Assembly (NCBI GenBank): GCA_964502665.1
Contig: CAZCXP010000089.1
Location: 1-10,599, forward strand
DNA length: 10,599 nt
Source: SOKG01 sp964502665
GTDB taxonomy: Bacteria; Chloroflexota; Dehalococcoidia; SZUA-161
Reading direction: 5' to 3'
Part shown: positions 1 to 6,555 of the stretch, piece by piece
Numbering within the stretch: position 1 is the stretch's first letter
Layout: each line of letters begins with the position of its first letter
The notes under the pieces: generated by a model
Seen by the model: only the letters and a program-made list of their open reading frames with translations
Databases searched by the model: none
What the model was told of the DNA's origin: nothing
Position numbers and translations under genes: made by a program

Positions 1-1548
1 GGGGTACGCATCACCCCCCATGCCATGTACATGTACGCGGGCCCAGCCCCAGGATTCGAGCAGCTGGAATTGCACAAGTACGGCTTCCGCATGGACTGGA
101 GTTCCATGTCAGAGAGGCTCGAGGATCAGAAAACTAGAGGTGTAACGGTCACTGGCGGGTTAGCGCCGATCACCGACAAGGACGCGATGGGCTGGGCCAA
201 GATAGCCGGCATGCTTACCAGTCCACCGTTCATCAAGGAGCTGCTGCGCTCCATCTTCTGGTGCCCGCCGCACCCACCCGAGGTTGAGGTAACAGCCGAG
301 AACATCCCCTATATGCAGGTATATAAGCAGTACCAGCCGGATGTCTGGACCGAGGAATTGCTCGACATGACCCTGTTTGACCTCATGGACGAGTACATGG
401 AGACCGAGCCCATTAAGGTAATGCATGCCGTAGTAGCATGGTACTCAGGGGCTGCCGGTCACTGGGAGGGAGTGGCTATCCCCGCTTTAGGCTGTGACGT
501 AACCCTCACAATATACAGCGGAATCAGCGTTCCTCGGGGGGGCATGCATGGCTATTTCCACTCGATAATGCGCTGCGCAATAGCCCACGGCGCGGTGGTG
601 CGTACCTGCTGTCCCGTAGAAGAGATCATTGTCGAAGATGGGCGAGCAGTCGGCGTGCGGTTAAGGGAAACCGCTACCCGCGACGAAAAGAAGATATGGG
701 CGAACAAGGCTGTGGTCAGTGATGTCGACGTCAGGCAAACCTTCTCCAAACTGATCGGCCCCCAGCATCTGGGCTCCAGCTTCAGGAGAAAAGTGGAGGA
801 CATCAGCCTCAAGGGAGGGAGCATCTGGGTGTCCCACATCCTCACCCGTGAGGAGCTTCGTTGCCGTCCTGAGTTCAGGAACCCAGCTACGGGAGACGAT
901 CCTGGCATTGGCCCGTACCCCTGCGACTCACGGGAGATCTACTACGAGCACGTAGCGGATGTGGATGGCCGGAGAGGCAACCCCACCGTGCCACCCGAAA
1001 GATTGCTGTGGATCTCGACCCCAATCCGGCGGTTTGCTGCCACGGACCCACAGTGCACCATACCAGGCCGCTACCTGGCGTCCCCTTTCTACGTCTTTGT
1101 TCCTCCGCCGGAGTATCACGCTGTAAGTCCAGATGCCATAGACAAGGTCAAGGAAGAGACAAACGCCTACATGCGCAAGGCCTTCAGTCAGGTAATCGAG
1201 GGTCTGGATGATGAGAACGTCGTTTACCACTGGGCAAACACCCCATATGAGTCCGAGTTTCGCAACACCGGTCTCATTGGCGGCACATGGTGCGGTACCC
1301 GCCACTGCGGCGACCAGTGGGGCGAAAACCGTCCCATTTCAGAACTAGCTCGCTACCGCACCCCTATCGAGGGGCTTTACCTTTGCAACCAGACATGCTG
1401 TCATCCCGGAGGTTTGGCCCTGATGGCCATCCCCTACAACTTGATGCATATCCTGATTGAGGATGGCCTCGTTGAGCCCGGCGACTGGTGGTACCCGTCA
1501 CCGTGGTATATACCACAGCGAGAGAAGGTATCTGCGATACCACGCTGA
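1..1548 (+). CDS. FAD-dependent oxidoreductase, phytoene-desaturase-like (protein A), 5' partial
   Basis: This is the C-terminal 515 residues of a flavin oxidoreductase; the reading frame is open from base 1. Alignment with its paralogue at 6556 puts base 1 opposite 6712, so about 52 codons, including the GxGxxG FAD-binding motif, lie left of the window. The in-frame ATG at 25 is internal: the residues before it (GVRITPHA) match the paralogue's GVRIYPHA. Recognisable blocks are PAPGFEQLELHKYGFRM near the left edge, FWCPPHPPEVEVT, GLIGGTWCG, and a C-terminal TPIEGLYLCNQ..HPGG segment that corresponds to the FAD-contacting C-terminal motif of CrtI/COG1233 proteins. It ends in WWYPSPWYIPQ. The stop lies 17 nt before protein B, so the two are probably cotranscribed. 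The family performs FAD-dependent desaturation, saturation or isomerisation of hydrophobic substrates. The substrate here is unknown. Class assignment is good; the exact reaction is not known. Confidence 0.82.
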   Translation, partial: GVRITPHAMYMYAGPAPGFEQLELHKYGFRMDWSSMSERLEDQKTRGVTVTGGLAPITDKDAMGWAKIAGMLTSPPFIKELLRSIFWCPPHPPEVEVTAENIPYMQVYKQYQPDVWTEELLDMTLFDLMDEYMETEPIKVMHAVVAWYSGAAGHWEGVAIPALGCDVTLTIYSGISVPRGGMHGYFHSIMRCAIAHGAVVRTCCPVEEIIVEDGRAVGVRLRETATRDEKKIWANKAVVSDVDVRQTFSKLIGPQHLGSSFRRKVEDISLKGGSIWVSHILTREELRCRPEFRNPATGDDPGIGPYPCDSREIYYEHVADVDGRRGNPTVPPERLLWISTPIRRFAATDPQCTIPGRYLASPFYVFVPPPEYHAVSPDAIDKVKEETNAYMRKAFSQVIEGLDDENVVYHWANTPYESEFRNTGLIGGTWCGTRHCGDQWGENRPISELARYRTPIEGLYLCNQTCCHPGGLALMAIPYNLMHILIEDGLVEPGDWWYPSPWYIPQREKVSAIPR

Positions 1549-1549
1549 G

Positions 1550-1556
1550 AAGGAGG
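1550..1556 (+). promoter_or_regulatory. Shine-Dalgarno site of protein B
   Basis: AAGGAGG lies 9 nt before the ATG at 1566 and begins just after the stop of protein A. It fixes the start of B at 1566, not at an in-frame ATG at 1488 inside gene A. Confidence 0.85.
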
Positions 1557-1565
1557 ATAAGTACT

Positions 1566-3212
1566 ATGCCCAATCCATTGATTGGCAAGATATTCGATGA
1601 GTTTCCCGATGAGAGCGAGTGGGATGTAGTTGTCATAGGTGGTGGGCCCAACGGTCTGATAGCAGGAGCCTATCTGGCCAAGGCCGGGTTGAAGGTGGCT
1701 GTTGTAGAGCGCCGCTACGAGATTGGCGGCGGGCTGGCCACTGAGGAGATCATGTTCCCCGGCTACTACTCCAACATGCACGCCGTCTACCATTTGCTGG
1801 TCGACCTCATGCCTGTGCTCAGGGACTTTGATATGGATCGCCATGCCCTGATGTGGACTAGACCCAACGCCCAGACAGGCATGGTATTCGAGGACGGCAA
1901 GTCACTGCTCCTGGCGCGGATGGCAGAGGACACGAAGGATTCCATCAGCAAGTTCTCTTTCAAGGACGCCGTGACCTTTGGCAAGGTGATGAGGGGCTGG
2001 CGGCGGATCGTGACCGATATTATAGGTCCGGCCACCTTTGTACCTCCCTTGTCTCCCCTGGATATAAGCATAGCTATGCAGCGCACCAAAGTCGGCAACG
2101 AGATGCTGGAGCTCGTTGAGCGCAGCCCTCTGGACATCATCACCGATACCTTTGAGGACGACCGCGTACGCACTCTTATGCTATATGTCAGTTGCATGTG
2201 GGGGCTCGACCCCAGGGAGACCGGGATAGGCATGTTTGTCCCCCTCTATCTAGACCGGGCGATGAACAAGTGTTACTGTGATGGGGGATCACACAAGTTT
2301 GCCGGTGCCCTGGCACGTGAGATCGTTGTAAATGGTGGAACGATTCTAGATGCAGCCGAGGTAACGAAGATCATCATGCAGAACGGCCATGCCGTCGGCG
2401 TTGAGATTGCCGAGGGTCGTACCCTGCGCAGCAAGGTGGTTATGTCCACTCTCGATCCCCAGACAACATTCTTCGATCTTGTTGGCGCGGATAATATGCC
2501 AGCGGATCTCAAGGAGTCGGTCGAGGGGTGGAAATATGACAAGTGGAGCTTCAACACCCTGCACGTTGCCTCTAAGGAGCCTCCGCGCTATGCCTGCGAT
2601 GACCCCTGGGTCAATGAGGCGTTCATGGTGATCTTCGGCATTGAGAGCACCGACCAGCTTCTGGCCCATTGGGATAACGTGGTCGCTGGCAGGGTAGATA
2701 ATATCTTTGGTGGACACTCCACCTGCGAGAGCCTCTTCGATCCCCATCTCGTCCACTCCCCCTGGGGCGGGCATGTCTCCTTCTTCCAGATGCATGCTCC
2801 CTATGAAATCGAGGGCGGCTGGGAGAAGCGCGGCCCGGAGCTAGAGGAGGCGATACTGGCCAAGTGGCACAAGGCGGCTCCAAACATGACAAAGGAGAAC
2901 ATAATCGCCACCAGCCAGGAGACGCCTGAGGGCATTGCGATCCGTTTCCCGAACATGCGCCGCGGCGCGATTAAGCACGGTGACTACGGGCCTATACAAT
3001 TGGGTTGTTTCCGCCCTAACCAGGACTGCTCCGATACGAAGACGCCCATCGAGGGCCTTTATACCTGTGGTGCATCCAACTATCCGGGAGGGCTGGTCCT
3101 CGGTGGGTCAGGCTATCTCGGTGCCAACAAGGTAGCTGAAGACCTGGGTGTTACTAAGTGGTGGAAACCAACACCCGAGATGGAGCGCTACATTAAGACG
3201 TACCTGGAGTAA
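1566..3212 (+). CDS. FAD-dependent oxidoreductase, phytoene-desaturase-like (protein B)
   Basis: This is a 548-residue flavoprotein of the CrtI/COG1233 type. After a polar 19-residue N-terminal extension containing FPDESEWD comes a classical dinucleotide fold: VVVIGGGPNG with glycines at 25, 27 and 30, and an acidic E48 at the end of strand 2 for the FAD ribose. A second glycine run (EIGGGLATEE) follows, as is usual in this family. The C-terminus carries TPIEGLYTCGASNYPGGLVLGGSGYLGANKVAEDL-type residues, the FAD-binding C-terminal motif, then KWWKPTPEM. No signal peptide or membrane segment is evident, so a cytoplasmic or peripheral location is inferred. The length suits the family. It forms a pair with protein A, and the pair recurs at 6556-9957. 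Its sequence is clearly closer to its duplicate than A is to A'. It is likely a redox enzyme acting on a C-C bond; the substrate is unknown. Confidence 0.88.
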   Translation: MPNPLIGKIFDEFPDESEWDVVVIGGGPNGLIAGAYLAKAGLKVAVVERRYEIGGGLATEEIMFPGYYSNMHAVYHLLVDLMPVLRDFDMDRHALMWTRPNAQTGMVFEDGKSLLLARMAEDTKDSISKFSFKDAVTFGKVMRGWRRIVTDIIGPATFVPPLSPLDISIAMQRTKVGNEMLELVERSPLDIITDTFEDDRVRTLMLYVSCMWGLDPRETGIGMFVPLYLDRAMNKCYCDGGSHKFAGALAREIVVNGGTILDAAEVTKIIMQNGHAVGVEIAEGRTLRSKVVMSTLDPQTTFFDLVGADNMPADLKESVEGWKYDKWSFNTLHVASKEPPRYACDDPWVNEAFMVIFGIESTDQLLAHWDNVVAGRVDNIFGGHSTCESLFDPHLVHSPWGGHVSFFQMHAPYEIEGGWEKRGPELEEAILAKWHKAAPNMTKENIIATSQETPEGIAIRFPNMRRGAIKHGDYGPIQLGCFRPNQDCSDTKTPIEGLYTCGASNYPGGLVLGGSGYLGANKVAEDLGVTKWWKPTPEMERYIKTYLE

Positions 3213-3227
3213 ATTCCTTTGTCCTGG

Positions 3228-3256
3228 TTGCATGGTGTCTGCAAAAGTGGTACATT
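3228..3256 (+). promoter_or_regulatory. Possible sigma70-like promoter for the AOR gene
   Basis: TTGCAT (3228-3233) and TACATT (3251-3256) are separated by 17 nt in the 138-nt gap between B and the AOR gene. The -35 box matches consensus at only 3 of 6 positions and the -10 box at 4 of 6, so this is a weak candidate. A short inverted repeat CTTCA/TGAAG (3279-3283 / 3289-3293) lies downstream, in the would-be leader. The gap suggests the AOR may have its own start of transcription, but readthrough from A-B is equally possible. Confidence 0.28.
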
Positions 3257-3338
3257 GTCGCCGGGGTAATAGTGCTCACTTCAAAACGTGAAGCCCTACT
3301 TCGTCCGGGCCTGGAAACGGCGGCAGGATTTCAGACTT

Positions 3339-3345
3339 AAGGAGG
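3339..3345 (+). promoter_or_regulatory. Shine-Dalgarno site of the AOR gene
   Basis: AAGGAGG ends 5 nt before the ATG at 3351. It selects that start over the in-frame GTG at 3288, whose extra 21 residues look unlike an AOR N-terminus. Confidence 0.85.
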
Positions 3346-3350
3346 GAACG

Positions 3351-5204
3351 ATGGGAACCAACAGGGGGAAAATCCTGGATGTCAATCTAAGCACTGGCCG
3401 TGTCGGGACCACCAAGATAGGAGACGACGTGCTGCGGAAATTCATCGGGGGCAGTGGCTTGGCGGCCAGGCTGTTTCTCGACCGCGTCCCCCCAGATGCT
3501 GCCCCCCTCTCTGAGAAGAATGTCCTTTTTCTAATGGCTGGGGCCTTAGCGGGGACGAACTTTCCCACATCATCGCGCCTTGTGGCTGCTTTCAAATCCC
3601 CTTTGACCAACATCTGGGGGCAGGCCTCGGCTGGAGGCAATTTCGCCGCGGAGATAAAGGGGGCTGGCTATGACGGGATCGCCATATCAGGTGCTGCAAG
3701 TAAGCCTGTCTACCTGTTGATAGAGGATGACAAGGTTGAGATCAAAGACGCCGCTGATATCTGGGGAAAGGACTGCTATGAAACCACCGACATCTTAAAA
3801 CAACGGCATGGGGCGAAGACGGATATGCTGGAGATCGGTCCAGCAGGAGAGAAGCTGGTGAAGTTCGCCAGCATATTGAACGGCAAGTGGGGCTTTATTA
3901 GCCGCTGCGGTGGGGGAGCGGTGATGGGCTCCAAGAGGCTGAAGGCCGTCGTGATCCGCGGCACCGGCAAAGTGACGCCGGCGATGCCCGAAGAATTCAA
4001 AAATGTACGCAAGAGCGCCCTGGGCAAGAACAAGGAGAGCGTCGTCACACAGGCCCTCAATGCTGCCGGTACAGCCATGGGTGTGGAGGTCAATGCTATC
4101 ACCGGGGTCCTGCCGGTCAAGAACTTCACCGTAGGTGACGGCAATTTCCTGGCCCCAAACCTGACCGGTGGCGCGATAACCGCGCAGTACCTCACCAAGC
4201 CGCATGCCTGCTTCACCTGCCCCATTGCGTGCAAGAGAACGGTCAAGGTCGCTGAGGGTCCCTACGCAATAGAGGAAGGCCCCGGCCCTCAGTACGAAAC
4301 AGATTGTGCCTTCGGATCCCTGCTCGTGATTGACAACCTGGCCGCGGTACTCAAGATGGCAGAGATGGCCAACCGGTACGGAGTGGACAGCATTAGCTGT
4401 GGCGGTACCATCGCCTTTGCTATGGAGTGCTTTGAGAAAGGCCTTATTACCTCGAAGGACCTTGATGGCGGCCAGTTGAGATGGGGAAATCCAGATGATG
4501 TTCTGGCAGTGATGGAAAAGATAGCCAAACGCCAGGGCTTCGGCGATGTGCTGGCGGAGGGCAGCCGAGCCGCCGCTAAGAGGATAGGCCGTAATTCTGA
4601 AGATTATACGGTCGAGATCAAAGGTCTCGAGTTCGCTATGTACGACGTCCGGGGGTCCCATGGACATGGCCTGAGTTTCATGACGTCCAACCGCGGCGCC
4701 TGTCATGTCGCGTCTGCGATAGGCATGATCGAATCAAGCTGGACCACGTGGCCAGATGTGGGTATAAGCGGCGGCTACGATCCAAAAGCGGATGAGGGCA
4801 AAGGTGAGCTGAACGTTACATGCGAAAACATAAACATGTTGGCCAATTCAGCAACGCTGTGCCTGTTTGGACTCATGTCCATTAGCATTACCGATCTGGC
4901 CGAGGCGCTGAAGAGCAGCACCGGCTTTGACTACGACCTCAACGAGATTATGGAGTGCGGCGAGCGTATCTGGATGCTTCAAAGAGGGCTGAACAATCTC
5001 ATGGGCGTCACGGCTGCAGACGACCGAATGCCGAAGCGGATCATGACCCCTCACACCGAGGGTGGTGCTGCCGGCTCCGTGCCCAACGTAGAACTCATGC
5101 TGAAAGACTACTACAAGGCGAGGGGGCTGGACGCCAACGGCCGTCCATTAAAGGAGAAACTGAATAGCTTGGGGCTGTCTGATCTCGCTGCTAAGCTTTA
5201 TTGA
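3351..5204 (+). CDS. aor: Tungsten-type aldehyde ferredoxin oxidoreductase
   Basis: This 617-residue protein is of typical length for the AOR family (P. furiosus AOR is about 605). The enzyme class interconverts aldehydes and carboxylates with ferredoxin, using a tungsto-bispterin and one [4Fe-4S] cluster in the cytoplasm. It starts GKILDVNLSTG, the usual family N-terminus. Cluster ligands are C287, C290 and C294 (CFTCPIAC) and the distant C504, a spacing very close to the known 288/291/295/494 pattern. YDVRGSHGHGLSFMTSNRGACH-type residues from Y431 form the hallmark pterin-site block, and NRYGVDSIS after the cysteine cluster corresponds to the first DxxGLD-type pterin motif. The second motif, usually DxxGLC, reads NSATLC (499-504), which is unusual. 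Downstream lie MoeB-like and MoaD-like genes, fitting cofactor supply. Metal (W or Mo), redox direction and substrate cannot be read from the sequence. No ferredoxin or NADH-coupling subunit is present in the window. Confidence 0.94.
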   Translation: MGTNRGKILDVNLSTGRVGTTKIGDDVLRKFIGGSGLAARLFLDRVPPDAAPLSEKNVLFLMAGALAGTNFPTSSRLVAAFKSPLTNIWGQASAGGNFAAEIKGAGYDGIAISGAASKPVYLLIEDDKVEIKDAADIWGKDCYETTDILKQRHGAKTDMLEIGPAGEKLVKFASILNGKWGFISRCGGGAVMGSKRLKAVVIRGTGKVTPAMPEEFKNVRKSALGKNKESVVTQALNAAGTAMGVEVNAITGVLPVKNFTVGDGNFLAPNLTGGAITAQYLTKPHACFTCPIACKRTVKVAEGPYAIEEGPGPQYETDCAFGSLLVIDNLAAVLKMAEMANRYGVDSISCGGTIAFAMECFEKGLITSKDLDGGQLRWGNPDDVLAVMEKIAKRQGFGDVLAEGSRAAAKRIGRNSEDYTVEIKGLEFAMYDVRGSHGHGLSFMTSNRGACHVASAIGMIESSWTTWPDVGISGGYDPKADEGKGELNVTCENINMLANSATLCLFGLMSISITDLAEALKSSTGFDYDLNEIMECGERIWMLQRGLNNLMGVTAADDRMPKRIMTPHTEGGAAGSVPNVELMLKDYYKARGLDANGRPLKEKLNSLGLSDLAAKLY

Positions 5205-5235
5205 GGTCCTGGATAAGAGTTTGCTTTTTGGGTGC

Positions 5236-5267
5236 GCGGTACCTCTCCCCTCGGGAAGAGGTACCGC
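5236..5267 (+). terminator. Stem-loop between AOR and MoeB-like gene; possible terminator or attenuator
   Basis: A perfect 11-bp stem, GCGGTACCTCT (5236-5246) pairing with AGAGGTACCGC (5257-5267), encloses a 10-nt C/G-rich loop. It begins 31 nt after the AOR stop and ends 30 nt before the ThiF-family start. The 3' side is followed by TTGTATTG, which is not a strong T-tract, so full intrinsic termination is uncertain. It could instead partially terminate, or act as an RNA processing or stability element setting AOR expression above that of the two cofactor genes. The stem itself is certain; its role is inferred. Confidence 0.5.
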
Positions 5268-5297
5268 TTGTATTGAGACCAAAAGGATGAAACAGGG

Positions 5298-6023
5298 ATG
5301 CTTACCAAAGAAGAGTTGGTGAGGTACGAGAGGCAGATAATGATACCTGGGTGGGGGGAAGCCGGACAGGAGAAGCTCAAGAGGTCAAAGGTCCTGGTTG
5401 CCGGCGCCGGGGGACTTGGCTCGGCCATCCTGACCTATTTGGCTATCGCTGGCGTGGGCAGGATAAGGATTATCGATGGCGACAAACTGGAGCTTGGCAA
5501 CTTGAACCGGCAGGCGCTGCACTCGGATAAGGACATAGGAAGGGAGAAGGTTGATTCGGCTAAAGAGAGGCTTGAATCGCTGAACCCAGATATCCACATA
5601 GAGGCTATAGGGGAGGTAATCGCTGAAGACAATGTCTTTGACCTGGTGGCTGACTATCCAATAATCGATGCTATGGACAATCTCCCCGCAAGGTACCTGC
5701 TGAATAGGGTAGCTGTTCGAAGAAACCTTCCCCTCTTTCATGGCGCGGTTTATGGTTTTGAGGGAAGGGCTACCACCATAATTCCGGGCGAGACGCCGTG
5801 CCTCAGGTGCTTGTATCAGGGGGTCTTGCCTGGCAAGATCCCTGTGGTCGGAGTCACGCCAGCGGTTATCGGCTGCATCCAGGCTACCGAGGTGATCAAA
5901 TATATACTAGGTATTGGAGAGTTACTTACCAACAGGCTCCTGCTCTATGATGGGCTTAGCCTGAATTTCAGCGAGGTCAAGTTGAAGAGAGACCCCGATT
6001 GTGAGGAGTGCAAAGCGAAATAA
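5298..6023 (+). CDS. MoeB/ThiF/HesA-family E1-like adenylyltransferase
   Basis: This 241-residue protein would activate the C-terminal glycine of a MoaD/ThiS-type sulfur carrier by adenylation with ATP. The N-terminal ERQIMIPGWGEAGQEKL block is typical of MoeB. The nucleotide site is visible: GAGGLGS at 36-42, D60/D62 at the end of strand 2, NLNRQ with N68, N70 and R71, K84, and D127-N128. Two zinc-ligand pairs are present, C168/C171 (CLRC) and C235/C238 (CEEC). The region where MoeB and ThiF carry a conserved cysteine shortly before a GV motif reads KIPVVGV (180-186), with no cysteine. There is no C-terminal rhodanese domain, so it would only adenylate and not itself deliver sulfur. The ATG at 5298 gives the standard family N-terminus, with AAAAGGA about 10 nt upstream. 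It sits between the AOR and a MoaD-like gene, which suggests pterin-cofactor sulfuration for that AOR. Confidence 0.9.
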   Translation: MLTKEELVRYERQIMIPGWGEAGQEKLKRSKVLVAGAGGLGSAILTYLAIAGVGRIRIIDGDKLELGNLNRQALHSDKDIGREKVDSAKERLESLNPDIHIEAIGEVIAEDNVFDLVADYPIIDAMDNLPARYLLNRVAVRRNLPLFHGAVYGFEGRATTIIPGETPCLRCLYQGVLPGKIPVVGVTPAVIGCIQATEVIKYILGIGELLTNRLLLYDGLSLNFSEVKLKRDPDCEECKAK

Positions 6024-6046
6024 TAGTCTGGTATCGGAAATAGGAA

Positions 6047-6319
6047 ATGAGCGTTAAGGTAAAGATATCGTCGCTGCTGCGCCAATCTACCAACGGCCAG
6101 GAAATAGTGGAAGTTTCAGGCAACACGCCATTGGAGTGCCTTCATAGCCTTAAGTCCGAATTCCCCAAAATGAGGAAATGGCTGTATGACAAGCAGGGCG
6201 AGCTGCGTCCTCAGGTCTGGTGCTTCGTCAACGGTGAGAAGATTCTCAGAGGTGATCTGAACAAACCTCTAAACGATGGTGACGAACTTTTTGTCCTTCT
6301 CGCCATTGGCGGCGGATAA
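6047..6319 (+). CDS. MoaD/ThiS-family sulfur carrier protein
   Basis: This 90-residue ubiquitin-like beta-grasp protein ends in LLAIGGG, giving the exposed C-terminal Gly-Gly that is adenylated and then thiocarboxylated in molybdopterin synthase small subunits. The N-terminus (SVKVKISSLLRQ) and the late VNGEKI...L.DGDELFVLLAI segment match the family layout. It lies 23 nt after the MoeB-like gene, its probable activating enzyme, and both follow the AOR, so it likely supplies the dithiolene sulfur of that cofactor. A ThiS-like or other pathway role is less likely because no thiamine gene is nearby. The ribosome site is weak: AGGAA directly abuts the ATG. No MoaE partner is visible in the window. 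Confidence 0.88.
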   Translation: MSVKVKISSLLRQSTNGQEIVEVSGNTPLECLHSLKSEFPKMRKWLYDKQGELRPQVWCFVNGEKILRGDLNKPLNDGDELFVLLAIGGG

Positions 6320-6482
6320 AATAGACTTTGTCTGCGACTACCGCCTCCATACGTCAGGGGCAGCACCGCTGTCCATACCGTGCCACCACTACCTCACATG
6401 GTGCTACCCCTTAAGAGTGATGAGGAAATGGCGGAAGTGCAAAACAAGAACAAGCACCATACTCAGCGGCAGTTACAGGCCT

Positions 6483-6494
6483 TATTCTAGAATA
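6483..6494. promoter_or_regulatory. 12-bp palindrome upstream of the A' promoter; operator candidate
   Basis: TATTCTAGAATA is a perfect 12-bp palindrome whose last base is 3 nt before the candidate -35 box at 6497. The position suits a dimeric regulator acting next to RNA polymerase. No regulator gene is in the window, and a palindrome of this size can arise by chance. Confidence 0.3.
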
Positions 6495-6496
6495 GC

Positions 6497-6525
6497 TTGA
6501 TTTGTGTCTATGGCTGGGATAGAAT
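6497..6525 (+). promoter_or_regulatory. Sigma70-like promoter for the A'-B' pair
   Basis: TTGATT (6497-6502) and TAGAAT (6520-6525) are separated by exactly 17 nt and match consensus at 4 of 6 and 5 of 6 positions. Transcription would start near 6532, leaving a short leader to the ATG at 6556. The 236-nt gap from 6320 to 6555 otherwise shows no coding capacity I can support; it holds only this promoter, the adjacent palindrome and weak imperfect inverted repeats (AGCACCAT copies near 6453 complementary to 6398-6405). Confidence 0.48.
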
Positions 6526-6555
6526 GCTGTTCGCGGTGGTGAGAAAGGGGGTTAT

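Larger units (their letters stand above)
1..3212 (+). repeat. Duplicated A-B gene cassette, copy 1 (left-truncated)
   Basis: Proteins A and B and their order, orientation and short spacing recur as A' and B'. Base 1 corresponds to 6712 and base 3212 to 9957 of copy 2. The copies are in direct orientation and flank the AOR-MoeB-MoaD block. The intergenic flanks of the two copies do not resemble each other. Confidence 0.85.

Noticed and set aside
1488..1565. Upstream in-frame ATG extending protein B by 26 residues
   Set aside because: The extension lies within the end of gene A, has no ribosome site, and the ATG at 1566 has a strong AAGGAGG at correct spacing. B' has no equivalent extension.
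3288..3350. Upstream in-frame GTG extending the AOR by 21 residues
   Set aside because: The residues do not resemble an AOR N-terminus, and the ATG at 3351 has a strong ribosome site and gives the usual GKILDVNLSTG start.
3795..4706. Long minus-strand open frame (303 codons) opposite the AOR gene
   Set aside because: It is antisense to a clear family member, shows no recognisable motifs, and is an expected by-product of high-GC coding sequence.
6362..6460. Imperfect inverted repeats in the gap after MoaD (AGCACC / ATGGTGCT / AGCACCAT)
   Set aside because: Arms are only 6-8 bp with loops over 30 nt; there is no T-tract or known RNA architecture.
6276..6500. 74-codon open frame overlapping the MoaD end and the following gap
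   Set aside because: It overlaps a well-supported gene in another frame, has no ribosome site, and its composition is unlike a folded small protein or ferredoxin.
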